From Ramlibacter sp. (lineage in GTDB: Bacteria > Pseudomonadota > Gammaproteobacteria > Burkholderiales > Burkholderiaceae_C), in assembly GCA_025351615.1 (NCBI GenBank), contig JANXVP010000540.1:1-7243 (forward strand): a stretch of 7,243 bases of DNA, in the 5' to 3' direction. The stretch's first letter is position 1, and each line of letters starts with the position of its first letter. Shown one piece after another: positions 1 through 6,793 of the stretch. The notes beneath the pieces are model-generated. The model was not told where the DNA came from and did not search any database. It saw only the letters and a program-made list of their open reading frames with translations. The position numbers and the translations under genes were made by a program.

Positions 1-65
1 TACAGCAGGTTGATGGGCGTGATGGCCACGCCAAAGCCGATGGCCAGGTTGCTCAGGAGATCCAT
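1..65 (-). CDS. tctA: Tripartite tricarboxylate transporter, large permease TctA (N-terminal fragment)
   Basis: Only the first 21 codons are in the window; the gene continues beyond base 1. The reading starts at ATG 65-63 and gives MDLLSNLAIGFGVAITPINL, which closely resembles the highly conserved TctA N-terminus (MDLLSNLxxGFGVAxxPxNLL). TctA is the large, roughly 12-helix membrane subunit of TTT uptake systems, which take up citrate and other carboxylates driven by an ion gradient. It lies 13 nt downstream of the tctB stop. A GAGGA Shine-Dalgarno (80-76), which shares bases with the tctB TGA stop, precedes the ATG by 10 nt, so the two are probably co-transcribed and translationally coupled. 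The substrate cannot be told from this fragment. The identification rests on a short but distinctive N-terminus and on the tctB neighbour. Confidence 0.88.
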   Translation of the reverse strand, partial: MDLLSNLAIGFGVAITPINLL

Positions 66-78
66 GATTGTTGTGTCC

Positions 79-567
79 TCAACCGGTGATGAAGGTCGGC
101 CAGACCTGGATCTGCAGCTTGAGCAGCAGGATGAAGGCAACATAGCTGCCCGCGGCCAGGATCGCCGCCAGGATCAGCGTGTCGCGCAGGTGAAAGTGGC
201 CGTCGGCCATGCTGGAGATGATGGTCAGCCCGAAAATGGCCGCGATCATGCCCATCGCCGGCACGCCGATGGACGGCAGTCCGGCCAGCAGCACCCCGAA
301 CGCCAGGTTGGCCATGATGACGAAAAACAGCGGGCGCCAGGCCCATTTGCCGATCTTCTCGCCGCCCTCGACTTCCACCACCAGCGAGGTGAACAGCACC
401 ACCGCCCCGATCACCACCAGCACGATGCCCAGCATCAGCGGAAAGTAGCCCGGCCCCATCCGCGCGCCTTCGCCCACGTTGTAGGTGGTCGCGCCCCAGG
501 CGAACGCCACCCCCACCACCACGAACATCAGCCCGGAAAAGAAATCCTTCTGACTTTTAATGTGCAC
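79..567 (-). CDS. tctB: Tripartite tricarboxylate transporter, small permease TctB
   Basis: This encodes a 162-aa inner-membrane protein, the usual length of TctB. It is the small, poorly conserved membrane subunit that pairs with TctA and a periplasmic TctC binding protein. The translation has about four to five hydrophobic segments (roughly residues 11-27, 43-63, 78-95, 101-120, 130-149). It also carries the family-typical motif RMGPGYFPLMLG at residues 36-47, just before the second segment. I chose the GTG at 567-565 because a strong GAGGAG Shine-Dalgarno lies 6 nt upstream and the protein then begins VHIKSQKDFFSG, as TctB proteins do. The open frame runs on upstream to 750, but that extension is Arg/Gly-rich and has no family character. 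tctA follows after 13 nt. No tctC gene is present between this start and the divergent gene at 777, although tctC commonly precedes tctB; it may lie beyond tctA or elsewhere in the genome. Confidence 0.92.
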   Translation of the reverse strand: MHIKSQKDFFSGLMFVVVGVAFAWGATTYNVGEGARMGPGYFPLMLGIVLVVIGAVVLFTSLVVEVEGGEKIGKWAWRPLFFVIMANLAFGVLLAGLPSIGVPAMGMIAAIFGLTIISSMADGHFHLRDTLILAAILAAGSYVAFILLLKLQIQVWPTFITG

Positions 568-573
568 GCCTGT

Positions 574-579
574 CTCCTC
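574..579 (-). promoter_or_regulatory. Shine-Dalgarno site that decides the GTG start of tctB
   Basis: Read on the minus strand, the site is GAGGAG, 6 nt before GTG 567-565. It is the only strong ribosome-binding site near the 5' end of the tctB frame. It supports a GTG start over the in-frame ATG codons further upstream. Confidence 0.75.
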
Positions 580-699
580 GAAAAGCATCGAACCCGCAAC
601 GACCATTGTCCCGGGCAGTCCGGCCACGAGGCTGTGGCTTCCACCTACCGCCGCCGTCAGCCGTGGCTCAGAATCGACCCGTGTCCCCCATCGCCGCTG

Positions 700-728
700 C
701 CGGCACCTGCCCCGGGGCTCTGTACTAT
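700..728 (+). promoter_or_regulatory. Weak candidate promoter for the TRAP operon
   Basis: The -10-like hexamer TACTAT (723-728) is directly preceded by TG (721-722). With a 17-nt spacer the -35 position would be CCGGCA (700-705), which matches TTGACA at only three of six positions. It lies 48 nt before the start codon at 777 and overlaps the 10-bp palindrome at 709-718. This is a pattern match only; an activator-dependent promoter would fit the poor -35. Confidence 0.25.
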
Positions 729-776
729 CCGCTTGCTCCTGCGCTCTCATTGGCGCAGTCTGAAGGAAACGCCGTT

Positions 777-1235
777 ATGCGCACATCGCTGATCTGGATC
801 GCTGTTCTCGCTGCATTGGGCCTGCTCGGATGGATGTCGGACTTCGTCACGCTGCAGGGCGAACGAACCATCTACACCGCAAATTGCCGGGACGGTAGCT
901 GGAACGGGACGCGCTGTTCAGGCACGGTGGTGGCCGGCAAGCGCTTTCGCTTCCGGGCCTTGCAGATCCATCGGGAAGTCCTGTTCTGGACGGTCGCATC
1001 GCCGCAGGAGGCTTCCGGCAAGTTCAGCGACTGCGAGATCATCGACGGCAGGAACTGGGTCTGCAAAGACGTTGTCCTGCAGGGACAAACCATCACCCGG
1101 GAAATGGCGCATGGCAAGCCGGTGCCGGACCGGAGCGGACACGCAACGCCCTACCACCAGGTCGCGAAATGGTACTGGCTGTTCCTGAACCTCACGGCTC
1201 CCGCACAGGCCGCCGCGCAGAAGCCCGTCCCGTGA
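777..1235 (+). CDS. Conserved-looking small membrane-anchored or exported protein with four cysteines, unknown function
   Basis: I do not recognise a named family for this 152-aa protein. Residues 4-19 form a hydrophobic segment right after MRTS, with no obvious AxA cleavage site, so it is either an N-terminal anchor or an uncleaved signal. The rest is soluble, with four cysteines at 37, 47, 86 and 96, that is two C-x9-C pairs. That arrangement suggests two disulfide bonds and a periplasmic location. A short aromatic stretch (KWYWLFLNL, about 131-139) precedes an Ala/Pro-rich tail. The ATG at 777-779 is chosen because GAAGGA (762-767) sits 9 nt upstream; the frame is open further upstream but without protein-like character. 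Its stop overlaps the GTG start of the TRAP small permease (GTGA, 1232-1235), so the two are very likely translated together. It could be an accessory subunit of that transporter, but this is inference from position only. Confidence 0.75.
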   Translation: MRTSLIWIAVLAALGLLGWMSDFVTLQGERTIYTANCRDGSWNGTRCSGTVVAGKRFRFRALQIHREVLFWTVASPQEASGKFSDCEIIDGRNWVCKDVVLQGQTITREMAHGKPVPDRSGHATPYHQVAKWYWLFLNLTAPAQAAAQKPVP

Positions 1236-1690
1236 GTCAGCTCTCGCCCGATCAGCAGCGCATGTTCCTGCCGGCCGCAGTGCTCGTGGTGCCGCTGGCT
1301 GTTCTGCTGTTCGCGCAATGGCCGTTGCGTGATCTGGTCCAGGCCTACTCGCGCCAGGCCAACGACTTCGCGCAGATCATCTTTGCCCTGTATGTCGCGG
1401 TCGCCGTCACGGCTGCCAGCACCGCAGGCACGCACCTTTCCGCCGCCCATGGCGCCGTCAAGCCCGGGCGCTGGCGCGGCTGGGCCCTGCTGGCCTGCGT
1501 CGGGCCCTGGTCGCTGTTCATGCTCTGGAGCATCGCCGGCCCCGCTCTCGATTCGGCCCGTCTGCTGGAGAAGTTTTCCGAAACCCTGGATCCCGGCTTT
1601 TTCGTCATCAAGCTGGCGCTGCTGCTGCTGGTCGTGCTGGTACTGGCGCAGGCGCTGCTGCGCGCGCTGCGGCCCCCGTCGCCCGGATGA
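1232..1690 (+). CDS. dctQ: TRAP transporter small permease subunit (DctQ type)
   Basis: This 152-aa hydrophobic protein has four predicted membrane helices (about residues 11-30, 46-63, 83-103 and 122-143), the expected topology and length for the small membrane subunit of a TRAP transporter. The third helix region carries GPWSLFMLW (91-99), and a loop follows before PGFFVIKLAL (121-130), where DctQ-type proteins have a similar aromatic/lysine region. The start is taken as GTG 1232-1234, overlapping the upstream stop. ATG 1262 (residue 11) is a possible alternative, and neither has a strong Shine-Dalgarno, which fits coupled translation. The gene ends inside the start of the large permease (ATGA, 1687-1690). 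Identity is inferred from topology, size and, above all, the adjacent DctM-type gene, because small TRAP subunits are weakly conserved. It probably belongs to the mannitol/chloroaromatic-type subgroup. Confidence 0.82.
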   Translation: MSQLSPDQQRMFLPAAVLVVPLAVLLFAQWPLRDLVQAYSRQANDFAQIIFALYVAVAVTAASTAGTHLSAAHGAVKPGRWRGWALLACVGPWSLFMLWSIAGPALDSARLLEKFSETLDPGFFVIKLALLLLVVLVLAQALLRALRPPSPG

Positions 1691-3138
1691 CGACCGCAGG
1701 AATCTGGATGCTGGGGGTGCTGGCGCTACTGATCATCGGCACCGGCTTGCCAGTGTGGGCCCTGTTGCTGGGCGTGGCGAGCGCTTTCGCGGTGATGGGA
1801 GTGGCATCCGGATCGTTCGACGCCGCGATTCTTGCCGCCGTCGGGCCCCGGCTGGTCAGCCTGCTCGACAACGACCTGCTGCAAGCGATGCCGCTCTACG
1901 TCCTGGTCGGCGTGCTGCTGCAGCGGCTGCCGGTCGCCGACGCGCTGTTCGGTTCGGCCGCGCGCATGTTGCGCGGCACTGGAGCCGGCCCGTCGCTGGC
2001 TGCGCTCGCGGTCGGTGGCTTGATCGCGCCGATGAACGGATCGGTGGCTTCCAGTTCGGCGCTGCTGTCCCGGCTGGTGGCGCCGCGTCTGGCCGGCCTG
2101 GAGCCCGCGCGCGGCCTGGCGCTGATCAGCGCTTCCGCCACCGTCGGCGTCGTGGTGCCGCCTTCCCTGGTGCTGATCCTGCTGGGCGATGTCATGCTGC
2201 GGGCCCACACCGAGGCCAGCAACCTGGCTGGCCATGCACTAGGCGGACAGCGCGTGGTGAACACCCAGGACATCCTGCATGCGGCCCTCCTCCCGGCGCT
2301 GTGCGTTTTAGCCCTGTGGTCGCTGGTCGCGTGGGCGCAGGGACGGCGCAGGGGCAAGACCGCATCGCTGCCGCCGATGACGCCGTCCGGCTACCTGCTG
2401 GCCGCGGTCACCGCGGCCGCCATCCTGGGCCTGCTGGCCAGCGTCTTCACCGGACGACTGTTCGCGGTCGAAGCCGCGGCGCTGGGTGGCTGTGTGCTGC
2501 TGGCCGCGGCACTGGCAAGCCGCGCTTTCGACCGTGCGCACTGGCGAACGCTCTTGACAGAGACGCTGGCACTGAGCGGCGCGCTGTTCGCCCTGCTGAT
2601 GGGCGCAACTACCTTCAGCCTGGTGTTTCGCCTGTTCGGGACCGACCGCTGGCTGGCGCAGCTGGCGCTGGGGTCGCCGTGGACACCGCTTGCCACGGCC
2701 CTCGTCACCCTGGCCGGTGTCGCGGCTTGCGCCTGGGTGCTCGACGCCTTTGAAATGATCTTCGTCATCGTGCCGATCGTCGCGCCCTTGCTGATCGTGC
2801 AGCTGGGCGATGCGCAACAGGTCGCCGTTCTTTTGCTGCTGGTGCTGCAGCTGAGCTTTCTCCTGCCGCCGATGGGCTACGCGGTGCTGATGGCGCGCGC
2901 AACTTCCGGCCTGCCGCGCGTGCGCACTGGAGCCCTGCTCCCAGCGCTGGCACCCTTCGTGGCGGCGCAGCTGGCCGTGGCCGCAGCGGTTTTCGCGCTC
3001 CCGGCCAGCGTTCACCTGCTCGATGCACGCGCGTCGGCCGCATCGACGCTGCCAGCGCCGGCGGACGAAGACATCGTGCGACAGCTGAGGGAAATGTCGG
3101 CGCAACCGCAGGTTGACCAAGAGCCCGCGCCGAGGTGA
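1687..3138 (+). CDS. dctM: TRAP transporter large permease subunit (DctM type, mannitol/chloroaromatic-like subgroup)
   Basis: This 483-aa polytopic inner-membrane protein would be the ion-coupled transport subunit of a TRAP system. Family-typical stretches appear in order: LLDNDLLQAMPLYVLVGVLL (59-78); the helix-hairpin region LIAPMNGSVASSSALLSRL (112-130); SASATVGVVVPPSLVLILLG (148-167); then FEMIFVIVPIVAPLL (355-369) and LQLSFLLPPMGYAVL (387-401). The ILLGD ending after the PPS motif, the long insertion around 170-235 and the overall length fit the larger FcbT3/mannitol-type DctM proteins better than the roughly 425-aa succinate-type ones. The last helix ends near 440 and leaves a hydrophilic tail of about 40 residues. 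The ATG overlaps the small-permease stop. No substrate-binding protein gene is in the window, so the ligand is unknown; small organic acids are usual for the family. Confidence 0.93.
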   Translation: MTTAGIWMLGVLALLIIGTGLPVWALLLGVASAFAVMGVASGSFDAAILAAVGPRLVSLLDNDLLQAMPLYVLVGVLLQRLPVADALFGSAARMLRGTGAGPSLAALAVGGLIAPMNGSVASSSALLSRLVAPRLAGLEPARGLALISASATVGVVVPPSLVLILLGDVMLRAHTEASNLAGHALGGQRVVNTQDILHAALLPALCVLALWSLVAWAQGRRRGKTASLPPMTPSGYLLAAVTAAAILGLLASVFTGRLFAVEAAALGGCVLLAAALASRAFDRAHWRTLLTETLALSGALFALLMGATTFSLVFRLFGTDRWLAQLALGSPWTPLATALVTLAGVAACAWVLDAFEMIFVIVPIVAPLLIVQLGDAQQVAVLLLLVLQLSFLLPPMGYAVLMARATSGLPRVRTGALLPALAPFVAAQLAVAAAVFALPASVHLLDARASAASTLPAPADEDIVRQLREMSAQPQVDQEPAPR

Positions 3139-3149
3139 AGGGATTGGGT

Positions 3150-3179
3150 TTCGGACCGCCGGCCGCGCGCATGTAAAAT
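3150..3179 (+). promoter_or_regulatory. Candidate promoter of the thiD operon
   Basis: The -10 hexamer TAAAAT (3174-3179) lies in ATGTAAAATC, an AT-rich island in GC-rich DNA. With an 18-nt spacer the -35 position is TTCGGA (3150-3155), a poor match to TTGACA. Transcription from here would begin at about 3185-3187, exactly where the first aptamer helix begins, and this positional fit is the best support. The promoter lies within 50 nt of the end of the TRAP large permease, and I see no hairpin terminator between them. Confidence 0.55.
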
Positions 3180-3183
3180 CACT

Positions 3184-3264
3184 AACGCTCCGGGGTGCAC
3201 GCGACAGTGCTGAGATTCAAACCCGCGAACTTGAACCGGTTCATACCGGCGGAAGAAGAGCTTT
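3184..3264 (+). ncRNA. TPP riboswitch (thi-box) aptamer
   Basis: The conserved thi-box elements occur in the right order and spacing. They are GGGGTGC (3192-3198), CTGAGA (3210-3215) followed by ACCC (3221-3224), GAAC-TTGA (3227-3234), a P5 hairpin CCGG-TTCAT-ACCGG (3236-3249 region), and the closing GCGGA (3248-3253 area). P1 can form from GCTC (3187-3190) and GAGC (3258-3261), extended by AA/TT across one mismatch. P2 forms from GGGT (3193-3196) and ACCC (3221-3224). P3 is short (GCA 3197-3199 with TGC 3208-3210). Compared with the usual UGAU and UAAU stretches, this copy reads TGAA and TCAT, mild departures. TPP aptamers bind thiamin diphosphate and normally lower expression of downstream thiamin synthesis or uptake genes. 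Here that is thiD and, by operon structure, the three genes after it. Confidence 0.95.
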
Positions 3265-3301
3265 CATTGCGACCACCGCCTGCACGGCCGGGGTCGCAAT
3301 G
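3265..3301 (+). promoter_or_regulatory. Perfect 10-bp hairpin downstream of the TPP aptamer (expression platform)
   Basis: CATTGCGACC (3265-3274) is exactly complementary to GGTCGCAATG (3292-3301). The loop can fold further through GCC (3278-3280) and GGC (3286-3288) around TGCAC. It begins one base after the aptamer P1 region. No run of T follows the stem (the next bases are GCCTTCGGAG), so it does not look like an intrinsic terminator. It is more likely a structural part of the switch, or a spacer hairpin that positions the ribosome-binding-site region. Confidence 0.7.
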
Positions 3302-3302
3302 G

Positions 3303-3332
3303 CCTTCGGAGCACCTGTTGCGGTCACGAAGG
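3303..3332 (+). promoter_or_regulatory. Possible Shine-Dalgarno sequestering stem for thiD
   Basis: CCTTCG (3303-3308) is fully complementary to CGAAGG (3327-3332), which contains the first bases of the thiD Shine-Dalgarno AAGGAG (3329-3334); the ATG follows 4 nt later. Closing this 6-bp stem would hide the ribosome-binding site, consistent with translational OFF control as in many proteobacterial thi-box leaders. What competes with this stem in the ligand-free state is not clear. GCTCC at 3187-3191 (5' side of P1) can also pair with GGAGC at 3331-3335 or at its repeat 3308-3312. This is an unmodelled pairing prediction. Confidence 0.45.
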
Positions 3333-3338
3333 AGCACG

Positions 3339-4217
<879 letters not shown>

Positions 4218-5327
4218 ATGACGCAACTTCCAGAGCCAGCCGCAGCCAGCATCGTGGACGACGTGCTGGACTTCATCGCGCAGGACCGCTGCACCGACGA
4301 CCAGTTCGACCGCCTGGCGTTGCGCCTGTTCGCGTGGCAGTACGGCAATAACGAGGCCTACCGGCGGTTCTGCCAGCGCCGCGGTGCCACCCCGCGCAAC
4401 GTCAAGACCTGGAGCGCGATTCCGGCCGTGCCGATCGACGCTTTCAAGGAACTGGATTTGCGCAGCCAGCCGCCGGCGGCCTGCGACCGCGTCTTCATGA
4501 CCAGCGGGACGACGCGCGCCGAGGTCAGGGGCCGCCACCATCACCCGACGCTGGCGGTGTACGACCGGTCCATGATGCGCAATTTCTCGCACCGCTTCAT
4601 GCAGGGTCGCGACCGGATCGGGATGGGCATCCTGTTCCCGAACGAAGCAACGCTCCCCAACTCATCGCTGGCCCACTACCTGGCGCTGGCGCTGGATGCG
4701 TTCGGAACCGCTGACAGCCGCTACTTCGTGGGTCCGCAGGGACTGGACGCAGCCGGCGTCTGCGAGGCACTGGCGCAAGCGGAAGGCACAGGCGCTCCGT
4801 TCGCGCTGCTGGGTGCCAGCTCCAGCTTCGTGCACTTGATGGACGCGTTGCGCCAGCGCGGGCAGACCTTTCATCTGCCGCCCGGCAGTCGCGTGCTGGA
4901 CACGGGCGGCTACAAGGGACAGTCCCGCGACTTGCCGCTGGACCGCTTTTACGCCGACCTGTCCGCCATGCTCGGGGTCGACCGGTCGCTGTGCATCAAC
5001 ATGTACGGCATGACCGAGCTGAGTACGCAGTTCTACGACCGGGGCAATGCTTGCGTGCCATCGGTCAAATCCGGACCGCACTGGATCCGGTCGCGGCTGG
5101 TCGACCCGGCCACCGGACAGGATGTGTCTGCCGGCGAGCGCGGCATCCTGGTTCATTGCGATCTCGCCAACTTCAATTCAGTGACCAGCATCCTGACCGA
5201 GGATGTGGGTGTCGCAGCCGACGGCGGATTCCTGTTGCTTGGACGGGCGCAAGGTGCGCAGGCCAAGGGCTGCTCGCTTGCCGTCGAAGAATTCATCAGG
5301 GCGGCAACGGCCGACGCCGGCGGATGA
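4218..5327 (+). CDS. LuxE-family acyl-adenylating enzyme / acyl-protein synthetase
   Basis: This 369-aa cytoplasmic protein matches the LuxE family in length and motifs. Visible features are IPAVPIDAFKELDL (68-81); the nucleotide-binding MTSGTT (94-99); a RGRHHHP block (104-110); YGMTE (263-267), the adenylate-forming A5-type motif; TEDVG (327-331); and GRAQGAQAKGCSL (342-354). Cys352 near the C-terminus corresponds in position to the cysteine that carries the acyl group in Vibrio LuxE. The known chemistry is ATP-dependent activation of a carboxylate as an acyl-AMP, transfer to the enzyme cysteine, then hand-over to the LuxC reductase. The ATG (4218) directly abuts the thiD stop, and the gene ends within the LuxC-like start, so it belongs to the same operon. 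The substrate is unknown. The location in a TPP-controlled operon suggests a thiamin-related acid, not a fatty acid, but that is inference. I give no gene symbol because it is not a luminescence gene here. Confidence 0.88.
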   Translation: MTQLPEPAAASIVDDVLDFIAQDRCTDDQFDRLALRLFAWQYGNNEAYRRFCQRRGATPRNVKTWSAIPAVPIDAFKELDLRSQPPAACDRVFMTSGTTRAEVRGRHHHPTLAVYDRSMMRNFSHRFMQGRDRIGMGILFPNEATLPNSSLAHYLALALDAFGTADSRYFVGPQGLDAAGVCEALAQAEGTGAPFALLGASSSFVHLMDALRQRGQTFHLPPGSRVLDTGGYKGQSRDLPLDRFYADLSAMLGVDRSLCINMYGMTELSTQFYDRGNACVPSVKSGPHWIRSRLVDPATGQDVSAGERGILVHCDLANFNSVTSILTEDVGVAADGGFLLLGRAQGAQAKGCSLAVEEFIRAATADAGG

Positions 5328-6784
5328 CGACGCTGCATGCACAGGCTGGCTACCTGCCCGGGCTGGCACCGGAACATCTGCAATGGCAGACGCTGGTCTT
5401 CGAAGCGGGCGCCGACCGGCTGGAGGTGGCGGTGCCGCTGTTGACCGGCGAGCAGATGACCGCACTCGCTCTGCGGGTGAAGCAAGCCAGCCGGATCCAC
5501 CTGAAGACGATGTCGGTCTCGCAGATCGTGGCGGTCGTCGACACCGCGATTGCCCGGCTGCTGGATCCGGCCGATCCGTATCGGCGCGAGGCGCAGCGGC
5601 TGCTGCCCATCGTCAGCGGCTATGACGCGGAGATGGTTCGGGTCGGCCTGACGGCATTCTTCCAGACCTTTCGCGCGCCGCAACTGCATCGCTTCGTCGC
5701 CGAAGACTTCGCCAACCCCAAGCTGCTCGACGAATTCCAGCCGCGCCCCAAGGGCGGCGTGGCGAAGGCGTTCGGACCGGAACTGCTGGTCCACAGCTGG
5801 GCCGGCAACGTGCCGGCGCTGCCGCTGTGGAGCCTGGTCTGCGGACTGCTGGTCAAGGCCGGCAACATCGGCAAGGTGCCGAGCGCCGAACCGCTGTTCG
5901 CCGGCTGGTTCGCGCGCCTGCTGGCCGAAGTGCACCCGCCCCTCGCTGACTGCCTGGCCGTCGTCTGGTGGAAAGGCGGCGATGAGCAGCAGGCAGTGCC
6001 TCTCTACGCGCAGGCCGACGCGGTGCTGGCCTATGGCAGCAACGAATCGCTGGAACAGGTGCGGCGCCACCTGCCGGTCACCACCCGCTTCCTGCCCTAC
6101 GGGCACAAGCTGGGGTTTGGCCTCATCGGCCGGGCGGCGCTCGACGCGCTGCGCGGCCCGGCCACGGCTCGGCTCGCCGCCCATGACGTGATGCGCTACG
6201 ACCAGCAAGGCTGCTATTCGCCCCATGTCTTCTATGTCGAACGCGGTGGCAAAGTGTCGCCGCGCCTGTTCGCGCAGTCGCTGGGGAGCGAGCTGGCCAA
6301 GCTGCAGCACCGCTTCCCGCGCCGCGCGCTTGGCGTGGAGGACGCGCGCGCTGTCGCCGGCTGGCGCCAGACCCGCGAGCTGCAGTCGCTCGCAACGGAC
6401 AGTGACGGGGTGATCGGCGATGACGGCGCCGCCTGGGCCGTCGCCTATGCGGATACGGTACAGGCGCTGAGTCCCACCAGCATGAATCGGAGCATCCAGG
6501 TGGTCGCGGTCGACGCGCTGGACCAGGTGATCGCGCACATCGAGCCACACCGCCGTTTCCTGCAGACGGCGGGGCTGGCCGTGGCGCCCGACGAACTCTT
6601 TGCCCTGTCGCAGCGGCTCGGCGCCGCCGGCGTGACGCGCATCTGCGCCATCGGATCGATGACGTCGCCGGAGGCGGCCTGGCACCACGACGGCCGGTTC
6701 AGCCTGCTGGACCTGGTGCGGATCGTGGAGATCGAGCAGTCGGCCGAACGCGCGGCCGACCAGCTGGCCCGCTACGCCGATTAG
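5324..6784 (+). CDS. LuxC-family acyl-CoA / acyl-protein thioester reductase
   Basis: The 486-aa product resembles LuxC (about 480 aa), an aldehyde-dehydrogenase-fold enzyme that reduces an acyl thioester to the aldehyde with NADPH. Key stretches are SWAGNVPALPLWSLVCGLLV (158-177) followed by KAGNIGKVPSAEPLF (178-192), the typical GNVP...K..S..PLF block. AYGSNESL (236-243) and LPYGHKLGFGLIG (257-269) follow, then DQQGCYSPHVFYVE (293-306), where Cys297 sits in the position of the catalytic, acyl-accepting cysteine of LuxC. A C-terminal region SMTSPEAAWHHDGRFSLLDL (about 447-466) is also family-like. The ATG at 5324 overlaps the TGA of the LuxE-like gene (ATGA), so the partners are translationally coupled. 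Together they should convert a carboxylic acid to an aldehyde. An aldehyde-to-alcohol step, if needed, is not encoded in the window. The substrate is unknown. Confidence 0.9.
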   Translation: MTTLHAQAGYLPGLAPEHLQWQTLVFEAGADRLEVAVPLLTGEQMTALALRVKQASRIHLKTMSVSQIVAVVDTAIARLLDPADPYRREAQRLLPIVSGYDAEMVRVGLTAFFQTFRAPQLHRFVAEDFANPKLLDEFQPRPKGGVAKAFGPELLVHSWAGNVPALPLWSLVCGLLVKAGNIGKVPSAEPLFAGWFARLLAEVHPPLADCLAVVWWKGGDEQQAVPLYAQADAVLAYGSNESLEQVRRHLPVTTRFLPYGHKLGFGLIGRAALDALRGPATARLAAHDVMRYDQQGCYSPHVFYVERGGKVSPRLFAQSLGSELAKLQHRFPRRALGVEDARAVAGWRQTRELQSLATDSDGVIGDDGAAWAVAYADTVQALSPTSMNRSIQVVAVDALDQVIAHIEPHRRFLQTAGLAVAPDELFALSQRLGAAGVTRICAIGSMTSPEAAWHHDGRFSLLDLVRIVEIEQSAERAADQLARYAD

Positions 6785-6793
6785 GACGCCTCG

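Larger units (their letters stand above)
568..776. other. Divergent intergenic region between tctBA and the TRAP operon
   Basis: These 209 nt separate two divergently read transport operons, so they should hold both promoters. The tctB ribosome-binding site is at the left end and a GAAGGA Shine-Dalgarno (762-767) for the 777 gene is at the right end. Two short perfect palindromes stand close together: TGCCGGCA at 698-705 and GCCCCGGGGC at 709-718. Just right of them is the -10-like TACTAT (723-728). The palindromes could be operator half-sites but could also be chance in GC-rich DNA. I see no convincing minus-strand promoter and no RNA gene. Confidence 0.5.

Noticed and set aside
568..750. 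Longer tctB starting upstream of the GTG at 567
   Set aside because: The extra residues are not TctB-like, and the GTG has a strong ribosome-binding site at ideal spacing.
1329..2753. A 474-codon plus-strand open frame in another phase
   Set aside because: It overlaps both TRAP permease genes in the wrong frame and is Arg/Pro/Ala-rich. The TRAP frames have proper membrane helices and family motifs.
3139..3183. Terminator for the TRAP operon ahead of the thiD promoter
   Set aside because: I found no convincing hairpin with a T-tract in this short gap. Some read-through into the riboswitch region is possible.
3265..3301. Intrinsic terminator in the thiD leader
   Set aside because: The stem is strong but there is no T-tract after it, so rho-independent termination is unlikely. 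It is kept as a structural or regulatory hairpin.
3195..3338. N-terminal extension of thiD starting at ATG 3195
   Set aside because: This start lies inside the TPP aptamer, and the extra 48 residues have no ThiD character. ATG 3339 has a good Shine-Dalgarno.
4218..6784. Part of a bioluminescence (lux) operon
   Set aside because: No luxA, luxB or luxD is present. The neighbours are a TPP riboswitch, thiD and an ABC importer ATPase.
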